DNA of 64,000 nt, taken from NCBI RefSeq assembly GCF_900497805.2, contig NW_020954588.1:15262787-15326786 (forward strand), given 5' to 3'. A program made the translations under genes and the position numbers. The notes beneath the pieces are model-generated. The model did not search any database. It was not told where the DNA came from and was given only the letters and a program-made list of their open reading frames with translations. Of the stretch, positions 19,966 through 29,439 are shown in pieces. Positions within the stretch are counted from its first letter, which is position 1. Each line of letters begins with the position of its first letter. This DNA is from Vombatus ursinus. Taxonomy: Eukaryota; Chordata; Mammalia; Diprotodontia; Vombatidae.

Positions 19966-20032
19966 TTCATTGACTAGTTAGTCAATGAACATTGACTATT
20001 CCTTTGACAGGATTGACTATAGCTTTGACAAA
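19966..20032. repeat. Perfect palindrome next to a 21-bp tandem pair
   Basis: 19966-19989 is an inverted repeat with 11-base arms (TTCATTGACTA and TAGTCAATGAA) around GT. Directly after it, 19991-20011 and 20012-20032 are two tandem 21-base units that differ at four positions and share ATTGACTAT...TTTGACA. Confidence 0.85.
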
Positions 20033-20475
20033 ACCCATCTTAGTGAATAAACTGCTCTCTACGGCCACGACACAGAAAGGTTTCATTGAAACCAGTTGGA
20101 ATAAATCCAAACAAAACAGGTCCCTTCAGGTCAGATCTTTATTAAAGATCAGTAAGAGCACTGTGTTTTTAAGAAGTGGAGGAAATCAGTTGGTCAGAGC
20201 TCTTACTTCCTGATGTTAGCCATAAGGCAGAAGAAAAAAATATTTAAGTCTGCACTTGTCTGCTTCTTCTAGCTTTTCCCTTTTTTCTGGGTCCTTTGAT
20301 TCTTGGGCACACACTAATCACTAAAATCAATAGCATGACAGAAATGAAAGGGACAGTCAGTTGCTGCATGGGGAAAAGGGGAGAATTGGCCAGAACATAT
20401 CCTTCTCACCAATACCCAGTCTCCATGAAGTCTTCAAAGACAATCTTGGTTTTTGTGAGCAACAAGGAAATAGGA
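20033..20475. other. Intergenic stretch, nothing recognised
   Basis: About 440 bases. The open frame at 20296-20592 runs into the next MIR and looks accidental. Confidence 0.5.
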
Positions 20476-20479
20476 TATT

Positions 20480-20585
20480 GTTGGAAAGAGAGCTGGATTT
20501 GGGGTCAGAATCTGGGCTTGAGTTTTAAGTCTGTTCCTACTTGGTATCTGTATGACTGTAGGCAAGTTCTTTTAGCAAGAAAATC
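20480..20585 (+). repeat. MIR SINE fragment
   Basis: GGAAAGAGAGCTGGATTTGG, GGTCAGAATCTGGGCTTGAG and CTGTATGACTGTAGGCAAGT. Confidence 0.65.
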
Positions 20586-21009
20586 AATGTAGCTAGGATG
20601 AAAAATGAAACTTTAAAAAGAGGGAAAAAAAAACTTTTGCTTAAAATGTGCCTGATCAAAGTCTGATGTACAGGATATATGGGAAATTGATACCCATGTC
20701 TAAGACCAAGAGTCATTTCCTAATAAGTGAGTGGTCCAAGGTTATAAATAGTTTTCAGAAGAAGAAAGACAAGGGATCAACAACTATATGAAAAATGCTC
20801 CAAATTACTACTAAAAAGAGAAATGAAAATTTAAGTACCTCTGAAGTTTCATCTCAGGTCCAGGAAATTGGCAAAGGTGAAAGACAGAGATAATCCATTT
20901 CAGAGAAGCTATGAGAAGAGAGTCATGCTAATACACTTTTGGTTTGGAGACAATTTATATTTTTGCCAAAAAAAAATGATTTCTTTGCTCACACCCCTTA
21001 ACCCAGAAG

Positions 21010-21158
21010 CCCTTCACTGAGCATATATTTATATATGACCTTATCTCCTCTGTTAGAGTAGAAGCTCCTCATGATTAGAGAATGTTTTATTCATTGCTTT
21101 TATATTCCCAGTGCCTGGTGCATGGTAGGAGTTTAATAAATACTTGTTGATTGATTGG
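21010..21158 (+). repeat. L2 LINE 3' end, nested in old L1
   Basis: GACCTTATCTCCTCTGTTAG, ATTCCCAGTGCCTGGTGCAT and GAGTTTAATAAATACTTGTT. L1 words flank it on both sides. Confidence 0.8.
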
Positions 21159-21215
21159 TATATTCTGATGAAGTAAAAACCAGACAGGACCCATATATAC
21201 AAAGACGTTCATAGC

Positions 21216-21219
<4 letters not shown>

Positions 21220-21256
<37 letters not shown>
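21220..21256. repeat. (TG)n microsatellite inside L1
   Basis: About 18 TG units replace the L1 stretch after TCATAGCACTC. Confidence 0.95.
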
Positions 21257-21258
<2 letters not shown>

Positions 21259-21307
21259 TAACAAAGAGCAGGAACAAAGTGGGAGCCCATCCATGGGAGA
21301 ATGGCTA

Positions 21308-21343
21308 AATTCAGTTCACTTCAATTCATCAAGGATTTATTAA
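21308..21343 (-). repeat. About 35-bp L2 tip inserted in L1
   Basis: ATTCAGTTCACTTCAATTCA, then TCAAGGATTTATTAAA, equals the extreme L2 3' end in reverse. L1 sequence continues on either side (GAATGGCTAAA | ACAAATGGTGGCATGTG). Confidence 0.6.
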
Positions 21344-21715
21344 ACAAATGGTGGCATGTGACCTCGAGAAATGAGGAATATGAGGAACTTAGAGAAAGGT
21401 GGAAAGACTTGCATGAACTGATACAAAGTACAATAAGCAGAATCAAGAGAACAATTTATATAGTGACTACAATAATATGAATTAAAAGAATTTTAAAAGG
21501 AAACTAAACTGAGAGTGACTACAATGACTTCTTGGCAGAAAGGTGGAGGACCTCAGGAATAGAGTACTATATATGCTATCAGATGTGCATACTGTGTCAA
21601 TATTTTTTCTTTTACTGGCATTTTTTTGTTGCTATAATATAAGGAGTCTATGTGTAGCATGGGGGCAATATTTAAAAATGAATGTGATGTAAAAACAATG
21701 GACTTCTACTAAATT

Positions 21716-22380
21716 TATTTTTTAATGAGGTTGGTTTAGACAGTCCCTATAGTTCATTCTTGTATAGTCTCAGATCCTAAGTAAATAGTTTTAAAATACA
21801 TATAAAATGATAACTAAAGAATTACAGCACATGTAAAGAAAATACTTAATGTGTTAACATCATTGTTCCTTAGAATCAACCATTATGTTATTTATAGGCA
21901 TACTGTAATTAATGGCATCATTGAGATTCATTCTAAAATTTTAAATATTTCCTTTTGTTAACTCTCTAAAATGAAAGACATTAACCCTCTATAAATAAAT
22001 TATTACTTTATAATTACTGTGTGTATGTATAGATGTATATAATTGTCAAAGACTAAACATCTGTAGCAGGAAAGAATAATTATCCAGCTCATGAATTATC
22101 CTTCTGCTTAACCTTAAATTCTGAAAATTAATTGTTCAGGTAAACTACTATATCTGTCTCAAGGAGTTAGCAAACGAATGTGCTAGCTAAGGTTGGCTTC
22201 CTATGTGAAGTGTAAAAGTGTGAATTCCAAGCATATTTATGGAAATCTCAATTCAGTCTCCTTGATTACTGGCCTATATCAAGACATAAATGTTGGGGAA
22301 TGTCTAGAGCATTGGGTTGCTGGCTTGAGACATAACTAAGGAAGGCAGCAGGTATGGGCAGTAGTTGAAGTCTGGTAGTC
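21716..22380. other. AT-rich intergenic stretch, nothing recognised
   Basis: About 660 bases. I see neither a transposon nor coding potential. Confidence 0.5.
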
Positions 22381-22387
22381 AAGGGTG

Positions 22388-22560
22388 ATAGGATCATGGA
22401 TTTAGAGCTTTAAGGGACCTTAGAAATCATCTAGACCAACCATTTCATTTTACAGATGAGGAAATAGTTTCATAGAGGTTAAGTAACTTGCCTAAGGCCA
22501 TAACTAATAAATGTCAGAGTTGAGATTTAGTTCAACTGGCTCTAAGTTCAGCACTGCAAA
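22388..22560 (-). repeat. MIR-body SINE with CR1/L3-like end motif
   Basis: GGATCATGGATTTAGAGCTT, TAAGGGACCTTAGAAATCAT, TTTACAGATGAGGAAATAG and GTAACTTGCCTAAGGCCATA. Confidence 0.8.
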
Positions 22561-22974
22561 CCTCCCCCGCCCCTCCCCAAATACTATTCCTATGTCAAGG
22601 CAGGTGCAGAATATAGGTTAGCTGGGAGCAGAGTGGACAGAAAATGAGGTCAGGCAGGCAAGTGGTAGAACAAATCATTTGAAATCAGGAAGGCATATGT
22701 AGGGACAGGAGAGGATTGTGGTGCATTGTGTTCAGAATGGTAGTACCCTGGATAGCTCCCTAGAAGAGGTGTTGCATTGATAATTTGAAGTTGGCCTTAA
22801 AAATTTTATCCCCAAGATTTAAGTTTATTAAGTTGACTCTGACTTCTAACTGGAATTCTGCTTTTTAAAGGATATTGTTCATTTTTCTTGTTTTGAAGCA
22901 TGAGAATCTTCCTCAATCCCCCCAATGTGTCCGTGTTTGGAGGTATGCTGTTAGCAGACTCATAGGGGCTCATA

Positions 22975-23150
22975 GATCCCATAGGTTTAGCTCTGAAAAG
23001 GACTTTCGAGGTCATATCGTTCAACCCTTTAATTTTATACATGAGGCCCCAGAAAGATCATGACCCATTCACAGTCATACAAAGAGTAAGGAGCAACACC
23101 AGAATTTGAATTCAGGACCCTTGAGTTTAAATACCGAATCACAAGTCCTT
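22975..23150 (-). repeat. MIR-body SINE with CR1/L3-like end motif
   Basis: AGGTTTAGCTCTGAAAAGGA, CTTTCGAGGTCATATCGTTC and GAATTTGAATTCAGGACCCT, in the same order as 22388-22560. Confidence 0.75.
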
Positions 23151-23257
23151 GAGTTCTGCTTCATGGGATGATTCATATTCTAGGAATCCTGCTATCACTC
23201 TTGATCTGGCAACCTTGACAAGAATCTCTTAGGTAAGCAGGCAGCTTTCTGAAATAA

Positions 23258-23385
23258 ATTTGATTCAATTCAACAAGCATTTATTAAGTACATTCTGGAC
23301 ACCAGGTGCCATTCTAGACACTGGGAATACAAAGAGGAAAAAAAAAAAGCAGTTGTTTCTCTCAAGAAGCTGCTCTTCAACTTTG
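23258..23385 (-). repeat. L2 LINE 3' end
   Basis: TTCAACAAGCATTTATTAAG, CACCAGGTGCCATTCTAGAC, ACTGGGAATACAAAGAGG. Confidence 0.85.
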
Positions 23386-23394
23386 ATACTTGAT

Positions 23395-24330
23395 TTCCAT
23401 TTGCCTTTGGCTGACTCCCTTACCTCCACTCACCTCTACTTTTTAGTTTCCAGGCTTCCATTAGGTCTCAGCTCAAGTCCCACCTTCTGCAGGAGGTCTT
23501 TCCCAGTGTCCCAGATGCTAGTGCCTTCCCCTTTGAGGTTACTTCCTCCCACCTCCTATTTACTCCTTATATATCTTGGATGTATCTAGTTATTTTCATG
23601 TTTGTCTTCCCCATTAGAATATAAGCTTCTTCTTTTAGTGCTTTTCTTTTTTAAAATTAATTTATTTAATTTTAGTTTTCAATATTCACTTCCGCAAGAT
23701 TTTGAGCTCTAAATTTTCTCCCTCCCCCTCCCTGAGATGGTGTGCAATCTGATATAGGCTCTACATATGCATTCATATTAGTTCCAAATTTTTCTCCCTC
23801 CTTCCCTTCCCTCCCCCCTCCCCAGGACAACAAGCAATCTGAAATAGGTTATACACGAACAATCATGTTAAACATATTTCCACATTAGTCATGTTGTGAA
23901 AAAAGAAACAGAGTGCAAGGGGGAAACCATGAGAAAGAAGAAAACAACAAAAAAGTGAAAATAGTATGCTTCAATCTGCATTCAGACTCCATAGTTCTTT
24001 CTCTTGTCGTGGATAGTATTTTCTATCATGAGTCTTTTGGAATTGTCTTGGATCATTGTATTGCTGAAAAGAGCTAAGTCTATTACAGGTGATTATCACA
24101 CAATGTTACTGATACTTTGTACGATGTTCTCCTGGTTCTGCTCACTTCACTCAGCATCAGTTCATGTAAATCTTTCCGGGTTTTTCTGACATCCACCTGC
24201 TCATCATTTCTTATAGAACAGTAGTGGAATACAAGTTTAGTGAAGACAGGGACTATTTTTGCCTTTCTTTGCATCACTAGTGCTTCATACTGTGCTTGAC
24301 ACACAGTAAATGTTTAATAAATACTTTTTG
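23395..24330 (+). repeat. L2 LINE 3' end, split by L1
   Basis: The 5' part (23395-23636) carries the end of the coding region (GTCTCAGCTCAAGTCCCACC, TTCTGCAGGAGGTCTTTCCC) and CTTCCCCATTAGAATATAAG. The 3' part (about 24230-24330) resumes with ACAGGGACTATTTTTGCC, GCTTGACACACAGTAAATG and TTTAATAAATACTTTTTG. Confidence 0.85.
23640..24228 (-). mobile_element. L1 LINE 3' end, inserted in L2
   Basis: In reverse: an A/T tail, TTTTCAATATTCACTTCC, pyrimidine runs (23710-23825), ACATTAGTCATGTTGTGAAA, CTCCATAGTTCTTTCTCT and TTCTCCTGGTTCTGCTCACT. The last coding word reads back as AIRNDEQ-like. Flanks GAATATAAGCTT and GAATACAAGTTT are near-identical (10 of 12), a plausible target duplication. Confidence 0.88.
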
Positions 24331-24445
24331 ATTGATTGTGCTTGAAAGAATTCATGAATTGCTAATGTTTCTTCCGTAATGGAAACATTAGTCCTCATAT
24401 GGGTTTTGGTTGCTACATATGTGGTCCAAGAGACTCAAAACACTT

Positions 24446-24582
24446 ATTTTTTGGGAGAGGCAATCAGGGTTAAGTGACTTGCCCAGGGTCATACAGCTAG
24501 TAAGTGTCTGAGGTCAGATTTGAACTCAGGTCCTCCTTACTTCAGGACTAGTGCTCTAGCCGCTGCATCACTTAGCTGCCCC
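24446..24582 (-). repeat. Poly(A)-type MIR-like SINE with target duplications
   Basis: GAGGCAATCAGGGTTAAGTG, CCAGGGTCATACAGCTAGTA, TTTGAACTCAGGTCCTCC and the head in reverse. CTCAAAACACTT before it and CTCAAAAACACTT after it are the duplication. Confidence 0.9.
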
Positions 24583-24597
24583 CTCAAAAACACTTTC

Positions 24598-24862
24598 TAA
24601 ATGTCTTCTGATTTCCCTGACTTCCTTCAAGCCCCAGCTAAGTTCCTGCTTTCTACAGGAAATCTTTCTCAATCCATCAATTCTAATGCCTTCCCTCTGT
24701 TGTATCTAGCTTGTCTGTCCATATTTGTTCACATGTTTTCTCCCCCATTGGATTATGAGCTCTTGAAGGGCAGGAAGTGGCTTTTGTCTTTCTTTGTCCT
24801 CAGCACTTAGCATGGTACCTGACACTTAGTAAGGCTTACTAAATGCTTATTGACTGACTGAA
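24598..24862 (+). repeat. L2 LINE 3' end with last ORF2 part
   Basis: CTTCAAGCCCCAGCTAAGTT, CCTGCTTTCTACAGGAAATC, CCCCCATTGGATTATGAGCT, CTTGAAGGGCAGGAAGTGG and CTTAGCATGGTACCTGACAC. Confidence 0.9.
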
Positions 24863-25059
24863 TGTGTTTCATAATGAACACTAATGTTATCCTCATTCTG
24901 CAGGAAAATAGACGGAAGCCGCTATTTCACTATAACAGGGCAGATAGCGGCAAGTACACCTGTGCAGCCTCATAGGGGCTAGTGGAGTCATTGTTGTAGG
25001 GTGGAAAGACCTTGCAGTGGACAGACCAGACACTTACTAATGGTATGACCATGATAAGA

Positions 25060-25362
25060 CTGAAAGAGTTACACCCTCTGGGCTTCTCTAAGACCCACTC
25101 TCAGTTTATCTCTACTCTGGACCCTGGCCATGACCTCTCCTCCTGTGTAATACCCTTGAAACCCTGCCCTTTTCTGAAAATTGGCAGTTGCTAGTGACTT
25201 CTCTCCCCCTTCTGCTTCCAATGACCATGGTTTGATTTTGTGTGTACTGCTTCTACCTTGTTACAATGCGTTCTCCTTGAGGCCCAGGATTGTTTAGCTT
25301 TTGTCTTAGTATACTCAGCACATAGTAGGGGCTTAATTAAAATGCTATTTGATTGACTGATA
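25060..25362 (+). repeat. L2 LINE 3' end
   Basis: GCGTTCTCCTTGAGGCCCAG, TTAGTATACTCAGCACATAG and GGGGCTTAATTAAAATGC. The 5' part is strongly diverged. Confidence 0.7.
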
Positions 25363-25379
25363 TTCCATGTCTTTGCTTC

Positions 25380-25715
25380 CTCTTGGGTTGGGCCAGTTTT
25401 TTCGTATTAGACAATACTAACATTTCTCTCATTTGACACTGACCTGCCTTAGTGAGAACTTATCTTTTTTCCTATGCAATCCATCACCTTTTCAGGCCTT
25501 GGGGAACTGTCATGATACAGAGGTGGTTGCTAGGAGGAATCATCAGAGAGCTTGGGGAGCTGGGTATGCTGCCTCTCTGAAATAACAGTGTTGTTCTGTA
25601 TTGTTCCTGCTGGCCTGGCCTAAAGAGCTGCACACTTAGGTCCTGGTTGACCAACCAGATGGTGCCCTCTCCTTGTTCCTACTTTCCCTTACTCTTGGGT
25701 ATTTTGCTTCAGTCT
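25380..25715. other. Intergenic stretch, nothing recognised
   Basis: About 340 bases between L2 and MIR fossils. I see nothing supportable. Confidence 0.5.
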
Positions 25716-25717
25716 AT

Positions 25718-25848
25718 TTCCTGTGATGACTCCTCCTCAGAACAACCCTGTAGTGGGATAAGAATTCTCCCCATTTTACAGGTGAGGAAACTGAGGCTGA
25801 GATGAAATGACCTGCTTAAGGTCACTGGCCCAGGCTTAATGGAGTTGT
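25718..25848 (-). repeat. MIR SINE
   Basis: CCATTTTACAGGTGAGGAAA, CTGAGGCTGAGATGAAATG and GCTTAAGGTCACTGGCCC. Confidence 0.75.
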
Positions 25849-26099
25849 GGGATAAAGAGAAGATTTCTCAAAAGAATCCAACAGACAAGTAGGCCAGAAC
25901 ACAACATGATAACTCCCATGGGGCATGAGGTTGGACCATACACAAAACCAGTTGAACCAGTAGAGATAGGAACTACACTCATTTTTTTCCCCTTGGAGGA
26001 TAAGCCATGGAGCAGGTAGGCTAATGCATTTTCTGTCAACAGAGAAGGCGATGGCAGAACAGGCATTGATCTTTTGCATCAGTTTCCAAACACTCCAAT

Positions 26100-26169
26100 A
26101 CACACACACACATATGTACATACACACATACATACACACACATACACATACATACACACACACACACAC
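26100..26169. repeat. (CA)n/(ATAC)n microsatellite
   Basis: Alternating ACACAC and ATACATAC tracts. The long minus-strand frame across it (25822-26331) is an artefact of the repeat. Confidence 0.93.
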
Positions 26170-26179
26170 TTTGCAAGGC

Positions 26180-26835
26180 ATTGCATTGGAAGTTATCCGC
26201 TGTGATCTGCAGTGAGCATTTTCTTTTCTCCTTGCTAATCTCTGTGAAAAAATTGCACTGTAAGAGTATTTAAAAGATAGCGTTGGATTCAAGTCTGACA
26301 AGGTCTTTGCCACCTTTTCCTCCCCTTCCAATGCAAGTATTCTTTATTTTCTTCTTGTATGCTTTATCCAAGAGTCTGGAATGAAGACACTAGATGCTTT
26401 TTATGTAATGGAAACCGCAAGCCAGTGGAATTCACCCCTTGAACTTGAATTTCCCAACAGACTGCTTCAAGGCCATGAGGCTGTGTGGGATTGGCCAGAT
26501 GATCACTCTGGGACTTGCTGTCTTTATGCAGAAAACTCCAAACTTCAGTGGGCTGTGGACTGACAACTGAGGGGGTGGCAGAGATGACAGACAGCTTCCC
26601 TGGGGACACAAGGCAACAATTAAGCACTGGGTTTCCATTTGCTTTCCTATAATTTTCCTTGGTAAGAAAGCCAAAATGCTTGTTACCTTCCACTCTTCAC
26701 CCCAGGGCTAATCTCTGCTAAGGAACAAAGAGGTTTGCCAGAGAGTGTCTTGTACTTCTGACAACCAAGCATTGGGATCTTTGAAAGTGTCAGAAGATAG
26801 CAAGTGACTTTGTGCCACTGCCATGTGTAGTACTC
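26180..26835. other. Repeat-poor stretch
   Basis: About 650 bases with no recognised transposon. Several short frames overlap on both strands (for example 26364-26693 minus). None has a recognisable domain or codon pattern. Confidence 0.4.
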
Positions 26836-26839
26836 AAGT

Positions 26840-27325
26840 AGATAAACTGTAGGACTTAGAATGAAGAAGATCTGGGTTAGAATCCTGCACTCCAGTTCCT
26901 ACTACCTAGGTGATCGTGGGCTTAACCACTCAGGCTGTTTTCTCACCTGTAAAATGGGAACAATACCCATAGTACCTACCTTATAAGAGGCAACAGGGGG
27001 TAGTGGATAAGGAACTGGTCTCAGAGTCCAGAAGACCTGTGTTCAAGTTGTGCTCACGTATACTGGCTATATGACCCTGCACAATTCACTTACTCTCATA
27101 ATACCCTAGGCAACTCCTTAAGACTAATAACTATAGAACAGTTACTGAGCTACATTGGTAGAAGTTTCTTCACTAGTGCCAATAAAATCATAGTTTCAGA
27201 ATAAAAAATCCTCAAAACTTCCTATATCTACAAGATGGCTGAGAGGTTTAAGTGAGATAATGCATGTACAGTGCTTTGCAAACATTGAAGTGCTATATAA
27301 AAGTCAACTGTTATTATTGCTATTC
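26840..27325 (+). repeat. Long-tailed MIR split by a SINE
   Basis: The 5' part ends CTGTAAAATGGGAACAATAC, CATAGTACCTACCTTATAAG. The 3' part resumes near 27233 with GTTTAAGTGAGATAATGCAT, GTACAGTGCTTTGCAAACAT and GTGCTATATAAAAGTCAACT. Confidence 0.85.
26991..27232 (+). repeat. Complete SINE of the 'CATTGGTAGAGGGAGTTTCC' type, nested
   Basis: Best copy of its family here: head GGGGGTAGTGGATAAGGAAC, CTATATGACCCTGCACAATT, CTAGGCAACTCCTTAAGACT, GTTACTGAGCTACATTGGTA and AGAAGTTTCTTCACTAGTGC, then an AATAAAA-like end. It lies inside a MIR. Confidence 0.8.
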
Positions 27326-27394
27326 ACAGCCGTCAAGAACCAGTTGCTGGGAATATACCTTGGATATACAAGACATCCTTAACTGCCTTTTTTT

Positions 27395-27505
27395 TTCCTG
27401 TGAGGTCTCTGCCTTCTCTTTACGAGAGATATTTTATCTCCACAAAATAAGCCATCTGTTGCACAAAGTAGATACTCAATAAATATTTGTTGAATGAATG
27501 AAGAC
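27395..27505 (+). repeat. L2 LINE extreme 3' end
   Basis: CACAAAGTAGATACTCAATA then AATATTTGTTGAATGAATGA. Confidence 0.75.
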
Positions 27506-27532
27506 CATTTCCCCTAATATCTTTCTCCACTT

Positions 27533-28005
27533 ATATGTGTGTGTGTGTGCGTCTTATTCTATTAGCTCTTCCCTTTTGAATTTGTGTTACTTTCACCTAT
27601 GGCTTTCAAGAAGAGTTTCTTCTTGAATATCCCAGCCTGACATTGATTATCTTCTATTCAAGGAAGACTGATTCAAGAGAGACCAAAGGACTATAGACCA
27701 GGATTCTTATACTATTAATTCCCAATTTCTGTGACACAACTGTGGCCTAGGGAAGAACTAAAGGCTTCCACAAAAGATGTGTATGACCGAAAAAGAGGAT
27801 GACCTGGTCAATGGCAAGACTGGGGAAGTGCTAATGTGGTACACTTGAAATGTCAGAGAGAATGGGGTGGGAGAGTCCTCTCGCATATTGGATGAACCTC
27901 TTGTGGTGAAGTTATCAGAGGACAAGGACAAGAGTTGGGATCATAATGGCATTGGCAGCCATGGTTTGCTATTTGCATGATTGGACAGAAAATTGACATT
28001 GATCA
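27533..28005. other. Intergenic stretch, nothing recognised
   Basis: After a short GT tract (27533-27550) there is about 450 bases of mixed composition. I recognise no repeat or gene. Confidence 0.45.
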
Positions 28006-28009
28006 AGAA

Positions 28010-28165
28010 AGAACCTTGGGTTAGGAGTCAGAAGGGCTGGGGTCTAGTCCCTCTTCTATTGCTAATTAATGGAACCATCTTACCTTCTGGTACCTCAGTT
28101 TACTTGTTTGTAAAGTGAGGGGGTTAGATTGAACCATTTTTTAAGAAATTCTAGTTTTTACATTG
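28010..28165 (+). repeat. MIR-body SINE with CR1/L3-like end
   Basis: GGTTAGGAGTCAGAAGGGCT, GGTACCTCAGTTTACTTGTT and GTGAGGGGGTTAGATTGAAC. Confidence 0.75.
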
Positions 28166-28167
28166 TA

Positions 28168-28320
28168 TTAGTTGAGTCAGGTCAGCAAGAATTTATGACA
28201 TACATACTGTGTGCCAGGCACTGTGCTAAGCAGTGAAGATACAAAGAAACACAAAATTGGTCCCTGCCCTCGAGGAGCTTATGATCTAATAGAGGAGACA
28301 ATATGCAAACAATAATGTAC
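28168..28320 (-). repeat. L2 LINE 3' end
   Basis: TGTGTGCCAGGCACTGTGCT, TCCCTGCCCTCGAGGAGCTT and ATGATCTAATAGAGGAGACA. Confidence 0.9.
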
Positions 28321-28439
28321 AAATAGAACATATATACATACATATGTGATATGTCATATATATGATACATCATGTATATGTATATGCATATAATAATATC
28401 ATAAATTGGAGATAAATATTTTTAAGTAGAGAAGCATGT

Positions 28440-28692
28440 GGTCTAGGGGAAAGTACCAGATGGGGAGTCAGGAGGCTTGGGTTCAAATTCTGGTTCTTTG
28501 CTTATTAGCCATGAGAGGTTGAGGCAAGATGTTCAATCTCTCTGAGCTTCAGCTAACTGTTCTGTTAAAAAGGGAGAATATATTTGCACTATTTACATCA
28601 CAGGCTATTGTGAGGATGAAATAAGATAATTTACATCAGGTGCTTTGTAAATCTGAGCATGCCAGATAGAGAACAAATGTTATTAAAAGTAA
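28440..28692 (+). repeat. Long-tailed MIR SINE
   Basis: GGAGTCAGGAGGCTTGGGTT, CTCTCTGAGCTTCAGCTAAC, GGCTATTGTGAGGATGAAAT and AGGTGCTTTGTAAATCTGAG. Confidence 0.82.
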
Positions 28693-28699
28693 TAAAAAT

Positions 28700-29200
28700 C
28701 CTAAAAGGGACGTGAAGACATTATCGAGGCTTCCTTGTTCCAGGCAGGACCTTACTTCCACTATGCTACATTATTGAGAAGCTAAGGGATTTTTAAAAAG
28801 GCTCCCTCCCTGACTGCCCCCCCCAAAGAAGCTTCAACAGCTTCCTTCATTAGCCCCCAAAGTTAACAAAACGTCACAGATGGGAACATCTTCCTTATTG
28901 TAATTTACTATCCCAGACATTTAACGCTGAGTTGGGGAGGTGCTTTTCTCATATCACTTTTTGGCTCACATTCCCACACCCGTCTTTCTCCTGTGAACCT
29001 CAGAACTTGGATCATATCTAGGTCTTTACAGAAAAAAAGTTAAAGATGTTCAGCTCCCTCCTCCCCATGCAAGCACTTGGTCTAACCATATATATTGAAC
29101 ATGGGACAGCCTTATTCAACTCCGCAGAAGGAATACAACACAGAGGACTCACAGGAGCACATAAATGATCAACAATTGACCCCACTCACCCTTTTTCTAC
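28700..29200. other. Intergenic stretch, nothing recognised
   Basis: About 500 bases. I find neither a gene nor a nameable repeat. Confidence 0.45.
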
Positions 29201-29202
29201 TT

Positions 29203-29402
29203 AAGTGGAGGCAATGTGGTGTAGTGAAAAGAATGCTAGGTTTGGAGTCACAGAAGCTGGGCTCAGATCTGCTGTGTAACTATATGTATGACCTTGGACA
29301 AGTCACCTCACCTTTGTGTGCCTCCATTTACTCTTCCACAAAATGAAGGTGTTAGACTAGCGGACCCCTAAGGTACCTTTCAGATTTAAATCTATGATTC
29401 TA
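29203..29402 (+). repeat. Full MIR-body SINE with CR1/L3-like end
   Basis: GGCAATGTGGTGTAGTGAAA (head), GACCTTGGACAAGTCACCTC, CCATTTACTCTTCCACAAAA, GTTAGACTAGCGGACCCCTA and TTCAGATTTAAATCTATGAT. It shows the whole composite from end to end. Confidence 0.85.
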
Positions 29403-29439
29403 CTAAGTCTTTTTTGACCTTCTCTTCTCAATACTAACT

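Larger units (their letters stand above)
20705..21715 (+). mobile_element. Old L1 LINE 3' part with L2 insertions
   Basis: It follows the order of an older marsupial L1: AGTTTTCAGAAGAAGAAAGA, ATGAAAAATGCTCCAAATTA, CTGAAGTTTCATCTCAGGTC, then ACCCATATATACAAAGACG, GGGAGAATGGCTAAA, GTGGAAAGACTTGCATGAAC and a T-rich 3' UTR. It is much more decayed than the 7517-8810 and 9056-9785 copies. Two L2 pieces and a TG tract interrupt it. Confidence 0.8.

Noticed and set aside
19711-19977. An open frame with TKQRGKVLNLNIESKYEIAQ, faintly like a pogo/CENP-B-type helix-turn-helix start
   Set aside because: The resemblance is short and weak, there are no terminal repeats nearby, and the frame ends without further transposase motifs.
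25822-26331. A 169-codon minus-strand open frame
   Set aside because: Its middle is translated CA/ATAC microsatellite (CVCVYVCVCVCMYVCMY), and the rest has no domain. Open by repeat composition.
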